64,000 nt of DNA from Alloprevotella rava (GCF_014195585.1 NZ_JACICA010000002.1:124001-188000), one strand, 5' to 3'; positions 54,744-63,688 are shown, counted from the first letter of the stretch. Notes: generated by a model from the sequence alone, not told the origin. A program made the numbers and translations.

Positions 54744-57635
54744 TTATCGTGTTTTAGGTGACAGGTTGAACTTATAGATGGCGTGCAACATGAAGTAAGA
54801 AGGAATGACATTGTGGTAGGTTTCAGTGCGGCCTTGTGCATTGACTGTGCGTGTCACGTTGGAAAGTTCGTGCAGCAGGTCGAAACCATCGAGAGCAAAG
54901 GTCAGATTTCCGTGCAGAATGCTGCGCTCGAGGCGAAGGTTCCAAATGAAGTGGTTGGTGTTGAGCTGCGTGTCGGTGTAGCCTCGACGGCTGAATACGG
55001 TGAAGTCCGTGCTCAGTCCCACCTTACCCGGCAATGGGAGGCGTGCAGTCAGTCCATAACTGTAGTCCCACGCGCTGATCTCCTTGAAGTCGCTGCGTTG
55101 GCCGGTCATGCGATTGTAACTGCCTTGCACTTTCGCTCCCAAGTGCCAACCTCGTTGCGAATAGTTGACCGAAAGTCGTTCACGGAGATAAAGACTGCCG
55201 ATGGTGCTCAACTCATGTGTGGTGCTGCCGACCACGTTGGCCATATCAACATTGTGGTCGTAAGAGAAAGAGGACTGGTTGCTCCAATCGAAAGCTTTGT
55301 TCGTACCAAACTGTCCATTGGTGCTGAAAGTGCCGTCGGTGCGCCAGTTGCCGTTCACATTGACCGGGTGCGTCACATATCCTCCTGTGGTAGGATTGTA
55401 GGTGCGTTCTGTGGCCAGCGCGTTGGAAGTACGTTGGTAGGACAGATTCAAGTCGTAGAGTTTCCTGTACTTTTTCAGCGTGTTCATTGTGAACGAAAGG
55501 TTTTGCGTGGTGCTTGGCACCAAGTGGGCATTTCCCCTTTGGATGTAGAGCGGATTGGAACTGTCCTCCAATTCGAGGGCATAGATAAAGTCGGGCATTG
55601 CGCGTGACAGCGAGTAGTTGAGGATGAACACATGACTGGTCTCTCCTTTCTGAAACTGTTGATGAAGATAGACCTGCGGAGAAAACAACGCCTGCGTTCG
55701 ATTTCGGTCGAAGTGCTGTCCGACTTTGTCGAACAACAAATGCTCCAGTTCCCAACGCAACGGAAGTTGGAAGGCTATTGTAGTGCGGTTTTGATGCTTC
55801 GTGCGATATTCCAAGCGCAGGCTCACCTGATGCCGACGCTGCCACAAGCGCGAGTGTCCGCTATTGGGCGCGTCGAGTGCCTGCATCATGTCGGCCGTTG
55901 TCGAGGGGAGCATACCTAGCGCGAAGTCGGTGTTGGCACCCCATCCCGCAAGCCGGTCGAGACGGTAGAAGTTGGTGTTGGCATCGCAATAGTCTTGCGA
56001 ATATTTATAGCTCAAGGTCGGCCAAAACGCGCCAATGGGCATGAAATAAGATGCCTCCGTGTTGAAGTTGTAATGATGGGAGGGAGCACTGCGATAGCGG
56101 TTGCGGAAGTCGTTTGTTCCACTTCCCGCACCGAGATATTCCAAACGATAGTGGTCGAAAGTCCGAGCGCGATGTCGGTCGTAAACTCCTGAGAAATTAA
56201 AAGAGAAGAAGTCGTTCACCCCCGACTGCTGAAAAGGACTCCAACGTAATTGATAGGGTGCACTCAAGCGCCAATTCTCGCCATTGCCGCGCATCAGCGA
56301 ATAGCGACGGTTGCGTGCCAACTGCTGCAGGCGCGTGCTGCCTGGGCGAAACAGCTCATCGAGCACCTCTCCATTGGGCACCAGCTCAAACGGATTAGCG
56401 CCCACCTCGCCGGCACGTTGCGTGGCGTCGTTGGTATTTTTGTCGTAGTTGAAACTGATTTGCCCTGATTGTCGCACCGCTTTTTTCAGAGAAAATCGAT
56501 GACTCGTGTTGAACCACGTCGTGTGGTTGTTCGCTTCCAAACGACTGAGCGAGAAGGAGCGCTGAGTGGGTAGAAAACTCTCATGGTTGTAGGTGGTGAG
56601 CGTGTAGTTGTTGGTGTGTGTCACGTCCACATTGCTCGTCCATTCAAACGTCTTGTGGCGATTTTCGTAACTGTATTCCGCTCCGGCCGTTTTGCTCGTT
56701 TGCAAGCCCTGCGGCAGATAGGACGGCGACCACTCGCCCTTTGCTCCCGGGCGCCGTGTGTCGTTGGTGTTGTTGATACTGCCGAAAATCGCTAAGCGTG
56801 ACAAGTCTGAAAATCTCAGCGCAAACAATCGCGCCAAGTACTTGTCTTTCGTGCCGCGTGCAGCCTCTGCATTGGCAATCCAGCCGATGGAATATTGCCG
56901 CTTGAGATTGACATCCATCACCAGCGGCCGCTCTATTTCCTTCAGCCCTGTCATCTCCTCAAAGTCGCTTTGTTGCTCGTAGACCTTGACTTTGTTGACC
57001 ATGTAGGCAGGAAGGTTTTCCAATGCTATTTTGGGGTCGCCGCGGAAGAAGTCCCTACCATTGACCAGCAGACTGCTCACCCGCTTGCCGTTCACCGTGA
57101 TCACGCCGCTCTCATTGAGTTGCGCCCCCGGCAGTTGCTCAATCAGCGCATCGAGCATCGAGCCTTGCGAAAGTTGGAAGGCATCGGCGTTGTAAACGAG
57201 GGTGTCGCCTTTCATCACCATTTTTATCTTCGTGGCCCTCACCACGGCCTCTCCCAGCCTTTGCTCCTTGGGGCATTTGCGCATCAAAGCCTTTTGAGGA
57301 ATGATTACGAAACCACTATTGCGCGCGCCCAACTTTACGGTAATAGGAAAGTAGAGCGGGAAATAATTGGGGTGCTGAAGACGAAGGATGTAGTTACCTT
57401 CTTCGGGAACCTTACAATAATAGAGCGAAGCTGTCCGCACACCGTCATCGATATTGTACGTCCATTCTCCTGGAAAGAGTACCGTAGAATCGGGAGACAA
57501 TACATCAATAGTTCCATCTTCAATAATTGCACCAGTGAAAGCGTCCGCAATATTGCCATACACCATAATGGAGTCCTTTTGCGAAAAAACTGGTAAAGAG
57601 AAGAGTAATCCAAGAAAAAGGAGAAAATACTGCAT
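54744..57635 (-). CDS. Outer membrane beta-barrel protein with plug domain (TonB-receptor-like)
   Basis: 963 residues from ATG 57633-57635 (MQYFLLFLGLLFSLPVFSQK, a signal peptide); the frame upstream of this ATG is not convincing. A carboxypeptidase-regulatory-like N-terminal domain (VYGNIADAFTGAIIEDGTID) is followed by a plug (GSMLDALIEQLPGAQLNESG, VITVNGKRVSSLLVNGRDFF) and a barrel of many Tyr/Asn/Arg-rich strands ending AIYKFNLSPKTR. It belongs to the OMP_b-brl_3 type group common in Bacteroidetes. It starts 70 bp after the Cys-pentapeptide gene, so probably co-transcribed; it may export, import or anchor that product. Confidence 0.88.
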   Translation of the reverse strand: MQYFLLFLGLLFSLPVFSQKDSIMVYGNIADAFTGAIIEDGTIDVLSPDSTVLFPGEWTYNIDDGVRTASLYYCKVPEEGNYILRLQHPNYFPLYFPITVKLGARNSGFVIIPQKALMRKCPKEQRLGEAVVRATKIKMVMKGDTLVYNADAFQLSQGSMLDALIEQLPGAQLNESGVITVNGKRVSSLLVNGRDFFRGDPKIALENLPAYMVNKVKVYEQQSDFEEMTGLKEIERPLVMDVNLKRQYSIGWIANAEAARGTKDKYLARLFALRFSDLSRLAIFGSINNTNDTRRPGAKGEWSPSYLPQGLQTSKTAGAEYSYENRHKTFEWTSNVDVTHTNNYTLTTYNHESFLPTQRSFSLSRLEANNHTTWFNTSHRFSLKKAVRQSGQISFNYDKNTNDATQRAGEVGANPFELVPNGEVLDELFRPGSTRLQQLARNRRYSLMRGNGENWRLSAPYQLRWSPFQQSGVNDFFSFNFSGVYDRHRARTFDHYRLEYLGAGSGTNDFRNRYRSAPSHHYNFNTEASYFMPIGAFWPTLSYKYSQDYCDANTNFYRLDRLAGWGANTDFALGMLPSTTADMMQALDAPNSGHSRLWQRRHQVSLRLEYRTKHQNRTTIAFQLPLRWELEHLLFDKVGQHFDRNRTQALFSPQVYLHQQFQKGETSHVFILNYSLSRAMPDFIYALELEDSSNPLYIQRGNAHLVPSTTQNLSFTMNTLKKYRKLYDLNLSYQRTSNALATERTYNPTTGGYVTHPVNVNGNWRTDGTFSTNGQFGTNKAFDWSNQSSFSYDHNVDMANVVGSTTHELSTIGSLYLRERLSVNYSQRGWHLGAKVQGSYNRMTGQRSDFKEISAWDYSYGLTARLPLPGKVGLSTDFTVFSRRGYTDTQLNTNHFIWNLRLERSILHGNLTFALDGFDLLHELSNVTRTVNAQGRTETYHNVIPSYFMLHAIYKFNLSPKTR

Positions 57636-57705
57636 ATCAATATTATGAAAAAGTTGGTATAATGCTAAAGGATAAGTATTTCTATAAGTTTCTACTGAAA
57701 GAAGA

Positions 57706-57960
57706 CTACAAGAGTCCACAGAGGTGTACTCCTGGCATATGGGGCGTGGTTGTTGGCACAGCAGTTGTAATATCAACGCTAATACAACCTGAATTTGAGC
57801 ATTGCTGATTGCTACAATCACCATTTGCGCAGCTTGCATCTTGACAACCTACATTTGCACAAGGAACATTTCGACATGCTGAATTGGAAGCAGGCAGAGA
57901 TGTGGCGGGTACGATTCCACCAAAACCTCCCAGCAGATGTTCTTCCTTCTCCGAGGACAT
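57706..57960 (-). CDS. Small Cys-pentapeptide protein (possible modified-peptide precursor)
   Basis: 84 residues. Cys 29, 34, 39, 44, 49, 54 and 59 are exactly five apart; the third residue of each unit is Asn or Asp (CRNVP CANVG CQDAS CANGD CSNQQ CSNSG). A Gly-rich leader-like N terminus (EEHLLGGFGG) precedes them, and a Pro/Thr tail with one more Cys follows. No signal peptide. This looks like a ribosomally made, post-translationally modified peptide precursor or a minimal repeat protein. TACTTTTG (57985-57978, minus) is a promoter-like element 18 bp upstream. No modifying enzyme lies in the window. Confidence 0.72.
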   Translation of the reverse strand: MSSEKEEHLLGGFGGIVPATSLPASNSACRNVPCANVGCQDASCANGDCSNQQCSNSGCISVDITTAVPTTTPHMPGVHLCGLL

Positions 57961-58024
57961 TTGCTATGTCTGTGTGGCAAAAGTAAAAAAAAGATTTAAA
58001 TGACCTAACTTTTTCTAAGTTTTT

Positions 58025-58092
58025 GGTTCATCCCCGAATTGTACAGGTACTTTTCTTTACTCATAAAAACCTGTACAATTCGGGGATGAACC
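58025..58092. repeat. 68-bp palindromic element, copy C (extended stem)
   Basis: The same arms as copy B, but here the pairing extends further inward (GTACAGGT with ACCTGTAC), giving about 24 bp of perfect stem, and the centre is inverted (ACTTTTCTTTACTCATAAA). It lies between the truncated tatD and the promoter of the Cys-pentapeptide gene. Confidence 0.9.
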
Positions 58093-58127
58093 GTGTATAA
58101 GAGGATATGTTGTACTATATCAGAGAA

Positions 58128-58667
58128 CTACAACCAATCATCATCGGTTTCTTCATGGCGGCGCGTGGGAGGCGTAAGGGCAAAGGATTCCTCATTGCGC
58201 TGTTTTCCGAAACTCAAATCAAAGCCTGCATCAAGCAACTGGCGAGCCAAGGCGGGACGGCCACGGAAACCATGAACGGTCCATTGCTGTGTAGGGCGGA
58301 GCTTTTTCTTGAGTTGCAAGAGGACATCGAAAGCACGAACACAATGAATAGTGAGGGGCTTCTGTAAGGTTTCGGACAAGGTTACCTGCTGGCAGAACAC
58401 GGTTTCTTGCAACTCCATACTTCCTCCGCGCAAACGGTCGAGCCCGCATTCTCCCAACGCCACTACCTGCGGATGCTCCAAAAGCTGTTTCAGCCCTACA
58501 AACAGAGCCTCAACACCGTCCGCTTCTGTCCACCAAGGATGAATGCCAGCGGAATAGAGACCACCTGCCACAGGCCGAAACGTTTCCGGCTGGTGCACAA
58601 TGTCGAGCGGCAGATTGACGATGGCCGTTCCTGGTGCTGCTTGCTGGTTGTGGGTGTGGAAATCCAT
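58128..58667 (-). CDS. TatD-family hydrolase, C-terminally shortened
   Basis: 179 residues. Metal-site motifs DFHTHN, SAGIHPWW, VALGECGLDRLRGG, PLTIHCVRAFDVLLQLKKKL, TVHGFRGRPALARQLL are those of the short Bacteroidetes TatD group. After FGKQRNEESFALTPPTR the normal RLFLETDDS is replaced by RHEETDDDWL and a stop, so the last 25-35 residues expected are missing, including the end after the final Asp ligand. The 68-bp palindrome lies 35 bp beyond. Function probably nuclease-like or metal-dependent hydrolase, perhaps impaired. Confidence 0.85.
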   Translation of the reverse strand: MDFHTHNQQAAPGTAIVNLPLDIVHQPETFRPVAGGLYSAGIHPWWTEADGVEALFVGLKQLLEHPQVVALGECGLDRLRGGSMELQETVFCQQVTLSETLQKPLTIHCVRAFDVLLQLKKKLRPTQQWTVHGFRGRPALARQLLDAGFDLSFGKQRNEESFALTPPTRRHEETDDDWL

Positions 58668-58671
58668 ATTT

Positions 58672-58830
58672 TAAATGTGCTAATGTGGGGAATGTGCTAA
58701 TGTGCTAATGCAGAGAATGGTGAGTTTTTGAATGTGCTAATGTGGGGAAATGTAAAACATGACAGACGAAGCGGCGAATGCCGCTACATTAGCACATTAG
58801 CACATCCTCCACATTAGCACATTGAAAAAG
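58672..58830. repeat. ATGTGCTA direct and inverted repeat cluster
   Basis: AATGTGCTAATGTGGGGA and similar units occur at 58674-58711 and 58730-58748; the complement, ACATTAGCACATTAGCACAT and CCACATTAGCACATT, occurs at 58785-58824. A small GCGGCGAATGCCGC hairpin lies in between. The whole can fold into a long hairpin between tatD and yidD. Confidence 0.8.
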
Positions 58831-58831
58831 G

Positions 58832-59056
58832 TTATGGTACTGGGTCATAGCCGCTACCGCCCCAAGGGTTGCAGCGAAGGATGCGCCAAATGGAGAGTAA
58901 GAGGCCTTTGATGGGGCCATGCTTCCGAAGGGCCTCAACGGCATATTGCGAACAAGTAGGGGTGAACCGACAAGAGGGTGGTGTCAGGGGAGAGATGAAA
59001 CGCTGATAAAAACGAATGGGAGCTATCAGCAAACGGATGAGAAATTGACGGAGCAT
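58832..59056 (-). CDS. yidD: Membrane protein insertion efficiency factor YidD
   Basis: 74 residues. [37 protein letters not shown] and [14 protein letters not shown] are family signatures. Peripheral inner-membrane protein that aids YidC-dependent insertion. In the usual order after rnpA. Confidence 0.95.
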   Translation of the reverse strand: MLRQFLIRLLIAPIRFYQRFISPLTPPSCRFTPTCSQYAVEALRKHGPIKGLLLSIWRILRCNPWGGSGYDPVP

Positions 59057-59134
59057 TCTGTGAAGTGTTTTTTATAAACGAACAATGAGTAATTACATTT
59101 CCGTGCGCTTCACAAAGGAGCAGAGGAGTAGTAA

Positions 59135-59578
59135 TTACTCATTGTTCTTATTTTCTTGTTCTTTCAACAACTTATCGCCAACGTTTTGCATCAGCTTAAC
59201 AAGTCGCTCTTCTACCACGGCCGATGTAACGGGCTTATTACTCAACCAAAGAAAACCTATGTGGAGAGCGGTATTCTCCGGAAGAGCTTCGCGCAGGATG
59301 TCTTTGTGATGGCGGTAAGCCTCACGCAGTTGCCGTTTCGCGCGGTTGCGATCCACAGCATGTTTGAAGCAACGCTTGGAGACACTTATCAACACTTTCA
59401 CCTTCGGTTCTTTTCCGTCGTGATCCACAAGGCGATAGACAGCGCGTAGGGGATAAACGCTAGAGGCCCTACTGCCTGAGGCAAAGAGTGCTTCCACATC
59501 CGTTCGCAAACAAAGATGTTCTATTTTCGGGAATCCGAAAGGCTTCTCCATGCTTAGTTCCCCGCTGAAAACGGGCAT
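59135..59578 (-). CDS. rnpA: Ribonuclease P protein component
   Basis: 147 residues. KVLISVSKRCFKHAVDRNRA and KRQLREAYR are the RNA-binding RNR signature; the N-terminal part is longer than in E. coli, as usual in Bacteroidetes. It assists RNase P RNA in tRNA 5' processing. Upstream hemD ends 9 bp before the start. Confidence 0.94.
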   Translation of the reverse strand: MPVFSGELSMEKPFGFPKIEHLCLRTDVEALFASGSRASSVYPLRAVYRLVDHDGKEPKVKVLISVSKRCFKHAVDRNRAKRQLREAYRHHKDILREALPENTALHIGFLWLSNKPVTSAVVEERLVKLMQNVGDKLLKEQENKNNE

Positions 59579-59587
59579 TAAATATCT

Positions 59588-60328
59588 TTACTGATTTGTT
59601 TCCTTGAGGAAGAGCTCAAGCGTTCCCGTCATAGAAGGGGCTTGAACAGAAGGAGCTTCCATAGCAACAGGAATACCGGCGTCTTTGAGCGTTTGCGCAG
59701 TGTTTTTTCCGAAACAGCCCACCAGCACATTGCCGTCCTTCAAACAGGGATAAGCATCAGCAATGGCAATGGCGCCACTCGGCGTGAAGGGAATGACCAT
59801 ATCATAACCTTCCAGCGTTTTCGGCATATCATTGGGAACAGTGCGGTACATCGTACACTCCGTGTGTTGAAGCTTCTTAGCTTCGAGCATAGCAGAGACT
59901 TCATCACCTGCCACATCGCTCTGCGGCACGAGGTACTTTTCAGTCTTGTGTTTTGCCATAATCTGAACAAGGTCATCCCATTTACCCGTTGCTCCGAAGA
60001 AAATCTTACGCTTACGGTACTGCACATACTTCTGTATGTAGAGCATAATCTTTTCTGAAAGCCCGAAATACTTCATGTCGTCGGGAATAGCAACGCGCAG
60101 TTCGTTACAGAGATTAAAGAAATGGTCGATGGCGTGTCGAGAATTGAAGACAATAGCCGTGTGGTCAAGGATTTGCACCTTTTGTGCACGAAATTCCTTT
60201 GTCGACACACTTTCTACTCGAATAAAAGGATGGAATACAACTTCTACCCCATAGGTTTTCGCAAGATCAAAATACGGAGACTTATCAGAGGCCGGTTTTG
60301 GTTGCGAAATAAGAATTTTCTTTATCAT
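59588..60328 (-). CDS. hemD: Uroporphyrinogen-III synthase (HemD)
   Basis: 246 residues, two-domain fold with low conservation: LISQPKPASDKSPYFDLAKT at the start, AIVFNSRHAIDHFFNLCNEL, YDMVIPFTPSGAIAIADAYP and VGCFGKNTAQTLKDAGIPVA. Makes the macrocycle precursor of heme and cobalamin by ring closure. The gene order DUF4271-hemD-rnpA-yidD-tatD supports the assignment. Many Prevotella lack complete heme synthesis, so the physiological role may be restricted. Confidence 0.9.
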   Translation of the reverse strand: MIKKILISQPKPASDKSPYFDLAKTYGVEVVFHPFIRVESVSTKEFRAQKVQILDHTAIVFNSRHAIDHFFNLCNELRVAIPDDMKYFGLSEKIMLYIQKYVQYRKRKIFFGATGKWDDLVQIMAKHKTEKYLVPQSDVAGDEVSAMLEAKKLQHTECTMYRTVPNDMPKTLEGYDMVIPFTPSGAIAIADAYPCLKDGNVLVGCFGKNTAQTLKDAGIPVAMEAPSVQAPSMTGTLELFLKETNQ

Positions 60329-60345
60329 TTGTCCGGATTGCTTTC

Positions 60346-61383
60346 TTAATCAATAGAGACTAACGCATTCAACACATAGTTCAAAGTTCTCCACAAAATA
60401 AGCGGAGGGAACAATTCTAGCGTGCAAAGGTATAAAATTATATGCAAAAAGTGTAATTTATACTCCGAAAAGATATGGAAACACTTATAAAAGAGCAATA
60501 GTTTGAGAAAGGCATACACACTAAAAAATAGCACCAACATAGTTTGGAAGTCAAGATCGAAATAGACCACCAAGAGGGCTACGGGGAAAAGAAGTACACC
60601 CATGGAGAAAACAGACAAGAGGTAGGCGTCGTTCCATTGCGAAATCACTTTGCGGTCGAAAAACACATTGTTGACAAAGTAGTAGAGCGCAATCTTCAAG
60701 AAATAAAAGCCGCCGAAGATACTGGAAGATACCAGGAGAATCTTGTAGGGCGATACAGAGTTGAAGATTTCTGGTTTGAACGATTGTACATAGTCGAAGG
60801 TGAGCACTCCCAGTGTAAAACAAAGCTGGAAGATAAGGTAGAGCTGCCCGCGCAACTCGTTCTGCGTGCGTGGTGCAAAAATATCGTTATACTCGTGGGG
60901 AGAGAAGAAGTTTTTGATGTGGTTTTTGAGGTAGTGGCGACTGCGCGAGATGACATAAATCATCAGGAAAAAAGAGAGCATAAGTGCTGTTGTCACAAAA
61001 TCGTCAGAACGGAAACGATAAGGCACGGGGTCGCCCGCAACGCCTTGTGGACGAAAAGGCACTACCTCTATTTTCTGCTGGAGAGAGTCGACAAAAGCAT
61101 TATCCCATAGCGGTTCATAGAATGTGAACTCATGAATTTTTCCTTTTGGAGAGAAAAAATCCGTTTGATCCGCTGTGCTCACACGCGTTGGGGCAGCAGT
61201 GAGTTGCTCCTCCGTATAAACAGCATCGGGAGCTGCCTCAAGAGGTGGCATTTTTTCCCACGTATGCCTATGCTCTCCTTGCTGGCGCGAACTGCGCTCG
61301 TTGGAAGAGACTTCGGATGCAGCCGCATCAAAAGAATAGAAGTGAGTACTGTCCGACTGAAAAAGTGCGATGGTCTTCTGCAT
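60346..61383 (-). CDS. DUF4271 membrane protein
   Basis: 345 residues. A soluble N-terminal part with acidic and Pro/Thr-rich sequence is followed by five to six membrane segments, e.g. VTTALMLSFFLMIYVISRS and FLHIILYLCTLELFPPLILW. DUF4271 is a Bacteroidetes family of unknown function, regularly next to hemD. Its start overlaps the stop of the LOG-family gene by one base (TAATG), so it is translationally coupled. Confidence 0.88.
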   Translation of the reverse strand: MQKTIALFQSDSTHFYSFDAAASEVSSNERSSRQQGEHRHTWEKMPPLEAAPDAVYTEEQLTAAPTRVSTADQTDFFSPKGKIHEFTFYEPLWDNAFVDSLQQKIEVVPFRPQGVAGDPVPYRFRSDDFVTTALMLSFFLMIYVISRSRHYLKNHIKNFFSPHEYNDIFAPRTQNELRGQLYLIFQLCFTLGVLTFDYVQSFKPEIFNSVSPYKILLVSSSIFGGFYFLKIALYYFVNNVFFDRKVISQWNDAYLLSVFSMGVLLFPVALLVVYFDLDFQTMLVLFFSVYAFLKLLLFYKCFHIFSEYKLHFLHIILYLCTLELFPPLILWRTLNYVLNALVSID

Positions 61384-61958
61384 TAGAGTGCAGCAAATTT
61401 TTGTAAGTTTTTATCCCATTCGGGCGTGGTTTCACAGAGGCTTACTGCTTCCTCTGCTGTTTCTGCCACTTGCCAGAGTTGGGCATGGAAAGGACGCATG
61501 AAACGCTCATCGACAGCGCGCTGTAGCTGTTCGAGCAAGGGACTGAAGCAACCATCAACATTGAGCACAATGATGGGCTTGAGATAAAGGCCGAGTTGCT
61601 TCCATGTGATGATTTCGAGCAACTCCTCCAAAGTGCCAACGCCGCCGGGCAGTGCCACACAAGCATCGCTCAATTCGGCCATTCGCTCTTTGCGCTCGTG
61701 CATATCGCGCGTCACAATGAGTTGTGACATCCCTTTATGCTGCCAACTCTGCTCAATCATGAACTGCGGAATGACACCTATGGCTTGACCGCCAGCTTCC
61801 ATACAAGCTTCGGCAGATGCCGCCATCAGCCCCATACGTCCGGCACCATTGACCAGCGCATGACCGCGCCGGGCCATTATCGTGCCTAATTGGCGAGCAG
61901 TTTCAACATAAATATCTTTTACTTGCCCCGAGGAGGCACCATAGACTGTTATCTTCAT
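61383..61958 (-). CDS. LOG family protein (TIGR00730 type)
   Basis: 191 residues. Rossmann-like start ITVYGASSGQVKDIYVETAR, then ALVNGAGRMGLMAASAEACM and the PGGxGTxxE motif in ALPGGVGTLEELLEIITWKQ. Relatives are cytokinin-activating phosphoribohydrolases or nucleotide hydrolases; the bacterial role is often unclear. First of the genes coupled to DUF4271 and hemD; 52 bp downstream of the metK stop. Confidence 0.92.
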   Translation of the reverse strand: MKITVYGASSGQVKDIYVETARQLGTIMARRGHALVNGAGRMGLMAASAEACMEAGGQAIGVIPQFMIEQSWQHKGMSQLIVTRDMHERKERMAELSDACVALPGGVGTLEELLEIITWKQLGLYLKPIIVLNVDGCFSPLLEQLQRAVDERFMRPFHAQLWQVAETAEEAVSLCETTPEWDKNLQKFAAL

Positions 61959-62010
61959 GGGTCACTTTGAAATGTGGCGGAGCAAGCCCCGCCACGTTGA
62001 TTTTTATCTA

Positions 62011-63297
62011 TTAAAGCCCGAACGCTTTCTTAATCTGCTCAACATAGTCGAGCTTTTCCCAGGTGAAGAGCTCAACATCCATTTCTTTCACCTCATTACC
62101 GAGGCGGAACACCTTGTGCTTCATGCGCGGATTGTGGCCCATGTGGCCGTAGCGTGCTGTTTCCACATAGATGGGGTTGCGCAATTTCAGACGCTGCTCA
62201 ATGGCGTAGGGACGAAGATCGAAGAGCTGTTTGATTTTTTCTGCTATCTCGCCATCGCTCAAAGCAACGTGTTTCTTGTCGTAAGTGTTGACATAGATAC
62301 TAATAGGTTCAGCCACACCGATAGCATAGCTCAACTGAACGAGCATCTCATCGGCCACACCGGCTGCCACCATATTCTTAGCAATATGACGAGCAGCATA
62401 AGCGGCACTGCGGTCCACCTTAGAAGGGTCTTTACCCGAGAAAGCACCACCACCATGAGCGCCGCGACCGCCATAAGTGTCGACAATGATTTTACGTCCT
62501 GTCAGACCTGTATCACCGTTCGGTCCACCGATGACAAACTTGCCCGTGGGATTTACATGATAGGTAATGTCACTATTCTCAAACAGCGCTTTGATTTTCG
62601 GTGTATTGACACGCTCTTCAATGGTGCGCGGAATGAGGATATTGATGACGTCCTCACGAATTCTGGCCAACATCTGCTCATCGGCCTTCTCCTGGCTACC
62701 AGCTTCGGCAGCGGAGATAAACTCATCGTGCTGCGTAGAGATGACAATGGTGTCGATGGCTACGGCGTGGTCGTGGTCGTCGTATTTCACCGTTACCTGG
62801 CTCTTTGCATCGGGACGGAGATAGGTCATCACCTTTCCCTCGCGGCGGATGCGGGAGAGCGTGATCATCAAGTCGTGAGCCAAGGAAAGAGGTAACGGCA
62901 TATAGTTGTCAGTCTCATTATTGGCGTAACCAAACATCATACCTTGGTCGCCAGCACCTTGATTTTCTGCATCAACGCGCTCAACGCCACGATTGATGTC
63001 GGCACTCTGCTCGTGAATGGCACTGAAAATGCCACAGCTTTCAGAGTCGAATTTATAATCGGCTTTGGTATAACCAATATGGGCAATAGCGTCGCGCGCC
63101 ACGGTCTGCAAGTCGGCCCAAGCGTCGGACTTTACTTCCCCAGCAACGACTACTTGTCCGGTCGTCACCATTGTTTCGCAAGCTACTTTAGAACTGGGAT
63201 CGAAAGCGAGCAGTTCGTCAAGCACGGCGTCCGATATTTGGTCGGCCACCTTGTCGGGGTGTCCCTCAGACACCGATTCGGAAGTGAATAAATACAT
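62011..63297 (-). CDS. metK: S-adenosylmethionine synthetase
   Basis: 428 residues from ATG 63295-63297 ([20 protein letters not shown]). Signatures: [56 protein letters not shown]. It makes SAM from ATP and methionine. Longer frames upstream run through the leader and are not used. A leader of about 240 nt with alternative hairpins precedes it, which suggests regulation by SAM or methionine status. Confidence 0.96.
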   Translation of the reverse strand: MYLFTSESVSEGHPDKVADQISDAVLDELLAFDPSSKVACETMVTTGQVVVAGEVKSDAWADLQTVARDAIAHIGYTKADYKFDSESCGIFSAIHEQSADINRGVERVDAENQGAGDQGMMFGYANNETDNYMPLPLSLAHDLMITLSRIRREGKVMTYLRPDAKSQVTVKYDDHDHAVAIDTIVISTQHDEFISAAEAGSQEKADEQMLARIREDVINILIPRTIEERVNTPKIKALFENSDITYHVNPTGKFVIGGPNGDTGLTGRKIIVDTYGGRGAHGGGAFSGKDPSKVDRSAAYAARHIAKNMVAAGVADEMLVQLSYAIGVAEPISIYVNTYDKKHVALSDGEIAEKIKQLFDLRPYAIEQRLKLRNPIYVETARYGHMGHNPRMKHKVFRLGNEVKEMDVELFTWEKLDYVEQIKKAFGL

Positions 63298-63548
63298 AGT
63301 TTTTTTTGAAATGTAAGAATGAATAAATCTGTAGCGATGGCTTACGGAGGGAACAAAAAAATAAGCGCCCTCCGTTGGCGCTTTATCCATCATGACGGTG
63401 TTACCATTGCGGACTTAACCGTCGGTCATTTTAGCATTCTTTTTACGAGGTTGCAAGCAGCCAAATCTATCCTCGGTATCAGTGGAGCGAACATAGCGCA
63501 GCGCAAAAAGCTCATGCCGTGTCATTTCCACTTTGCGTTGCAAAGTTA
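63298..63548 (-). promoter_or_regulatory. metK leader with attenuator; probable SAM-responsive element
   Basis: On the minus strand TAACTTTG (about 63548-63541) is a promoter element. The leader holds GGCTGCTTGCAACC followed by TCGTAAAAAGAATGCTAAAA (63424-63463), reminiscent of S-box-like leaders. A terminator hairpin, AGCGCC (63382-63377) with GGCGCT (63369-63364), is followed by TATTTTTTT. The segment ACGGAGGG (63375-63368) can instead pair perfectly with CCCTCCGT (63351-63344), which would break that terminator. This mutually exclusive pairing indicates attenuation control. The ligand is inferred from the gene. Confidence 0.55.
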
Positions 63549-63651
63549 GCGCCTCTTTTCTGCACCACCAAGAAAAGACGGAAGAAATATAAGTATTTTA
63601 TGTAAAGCTTCCTCTTTGGATTGGTACAGCAAAAGTAAAATATAGCAAAAA

Positions 63652-63688
63652 CATCGGGTCAGTCCGAACAGAACGGACTGACCCGATG
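63652..63688 (-). terminator. Terminator of the OmpA-family gene
   Basis: CATCGGGTCAGTCCG (63652-63666) and CGGACTGACCCGATG (63674-63688) are perfectly complementary; on the minus strand followed by TTTTTGCTATATTTT. Confidence 0.9.

Noticed and set aside
57636-57839. Longer N terminus for the outer-membrane barrel protein
   Set aside because: It would bury the signal peptide 68 residues inside and overlap the Cys-pentapeptide gene.
63298-63548. Canonical SAM-I riboswitch
   Set aside because: The core GGAGGGA and paired P2 segments cannot be found; only a GCAACC-containing box and the attenuator are clear. Reported as a probable SAM-responsive leader without class.
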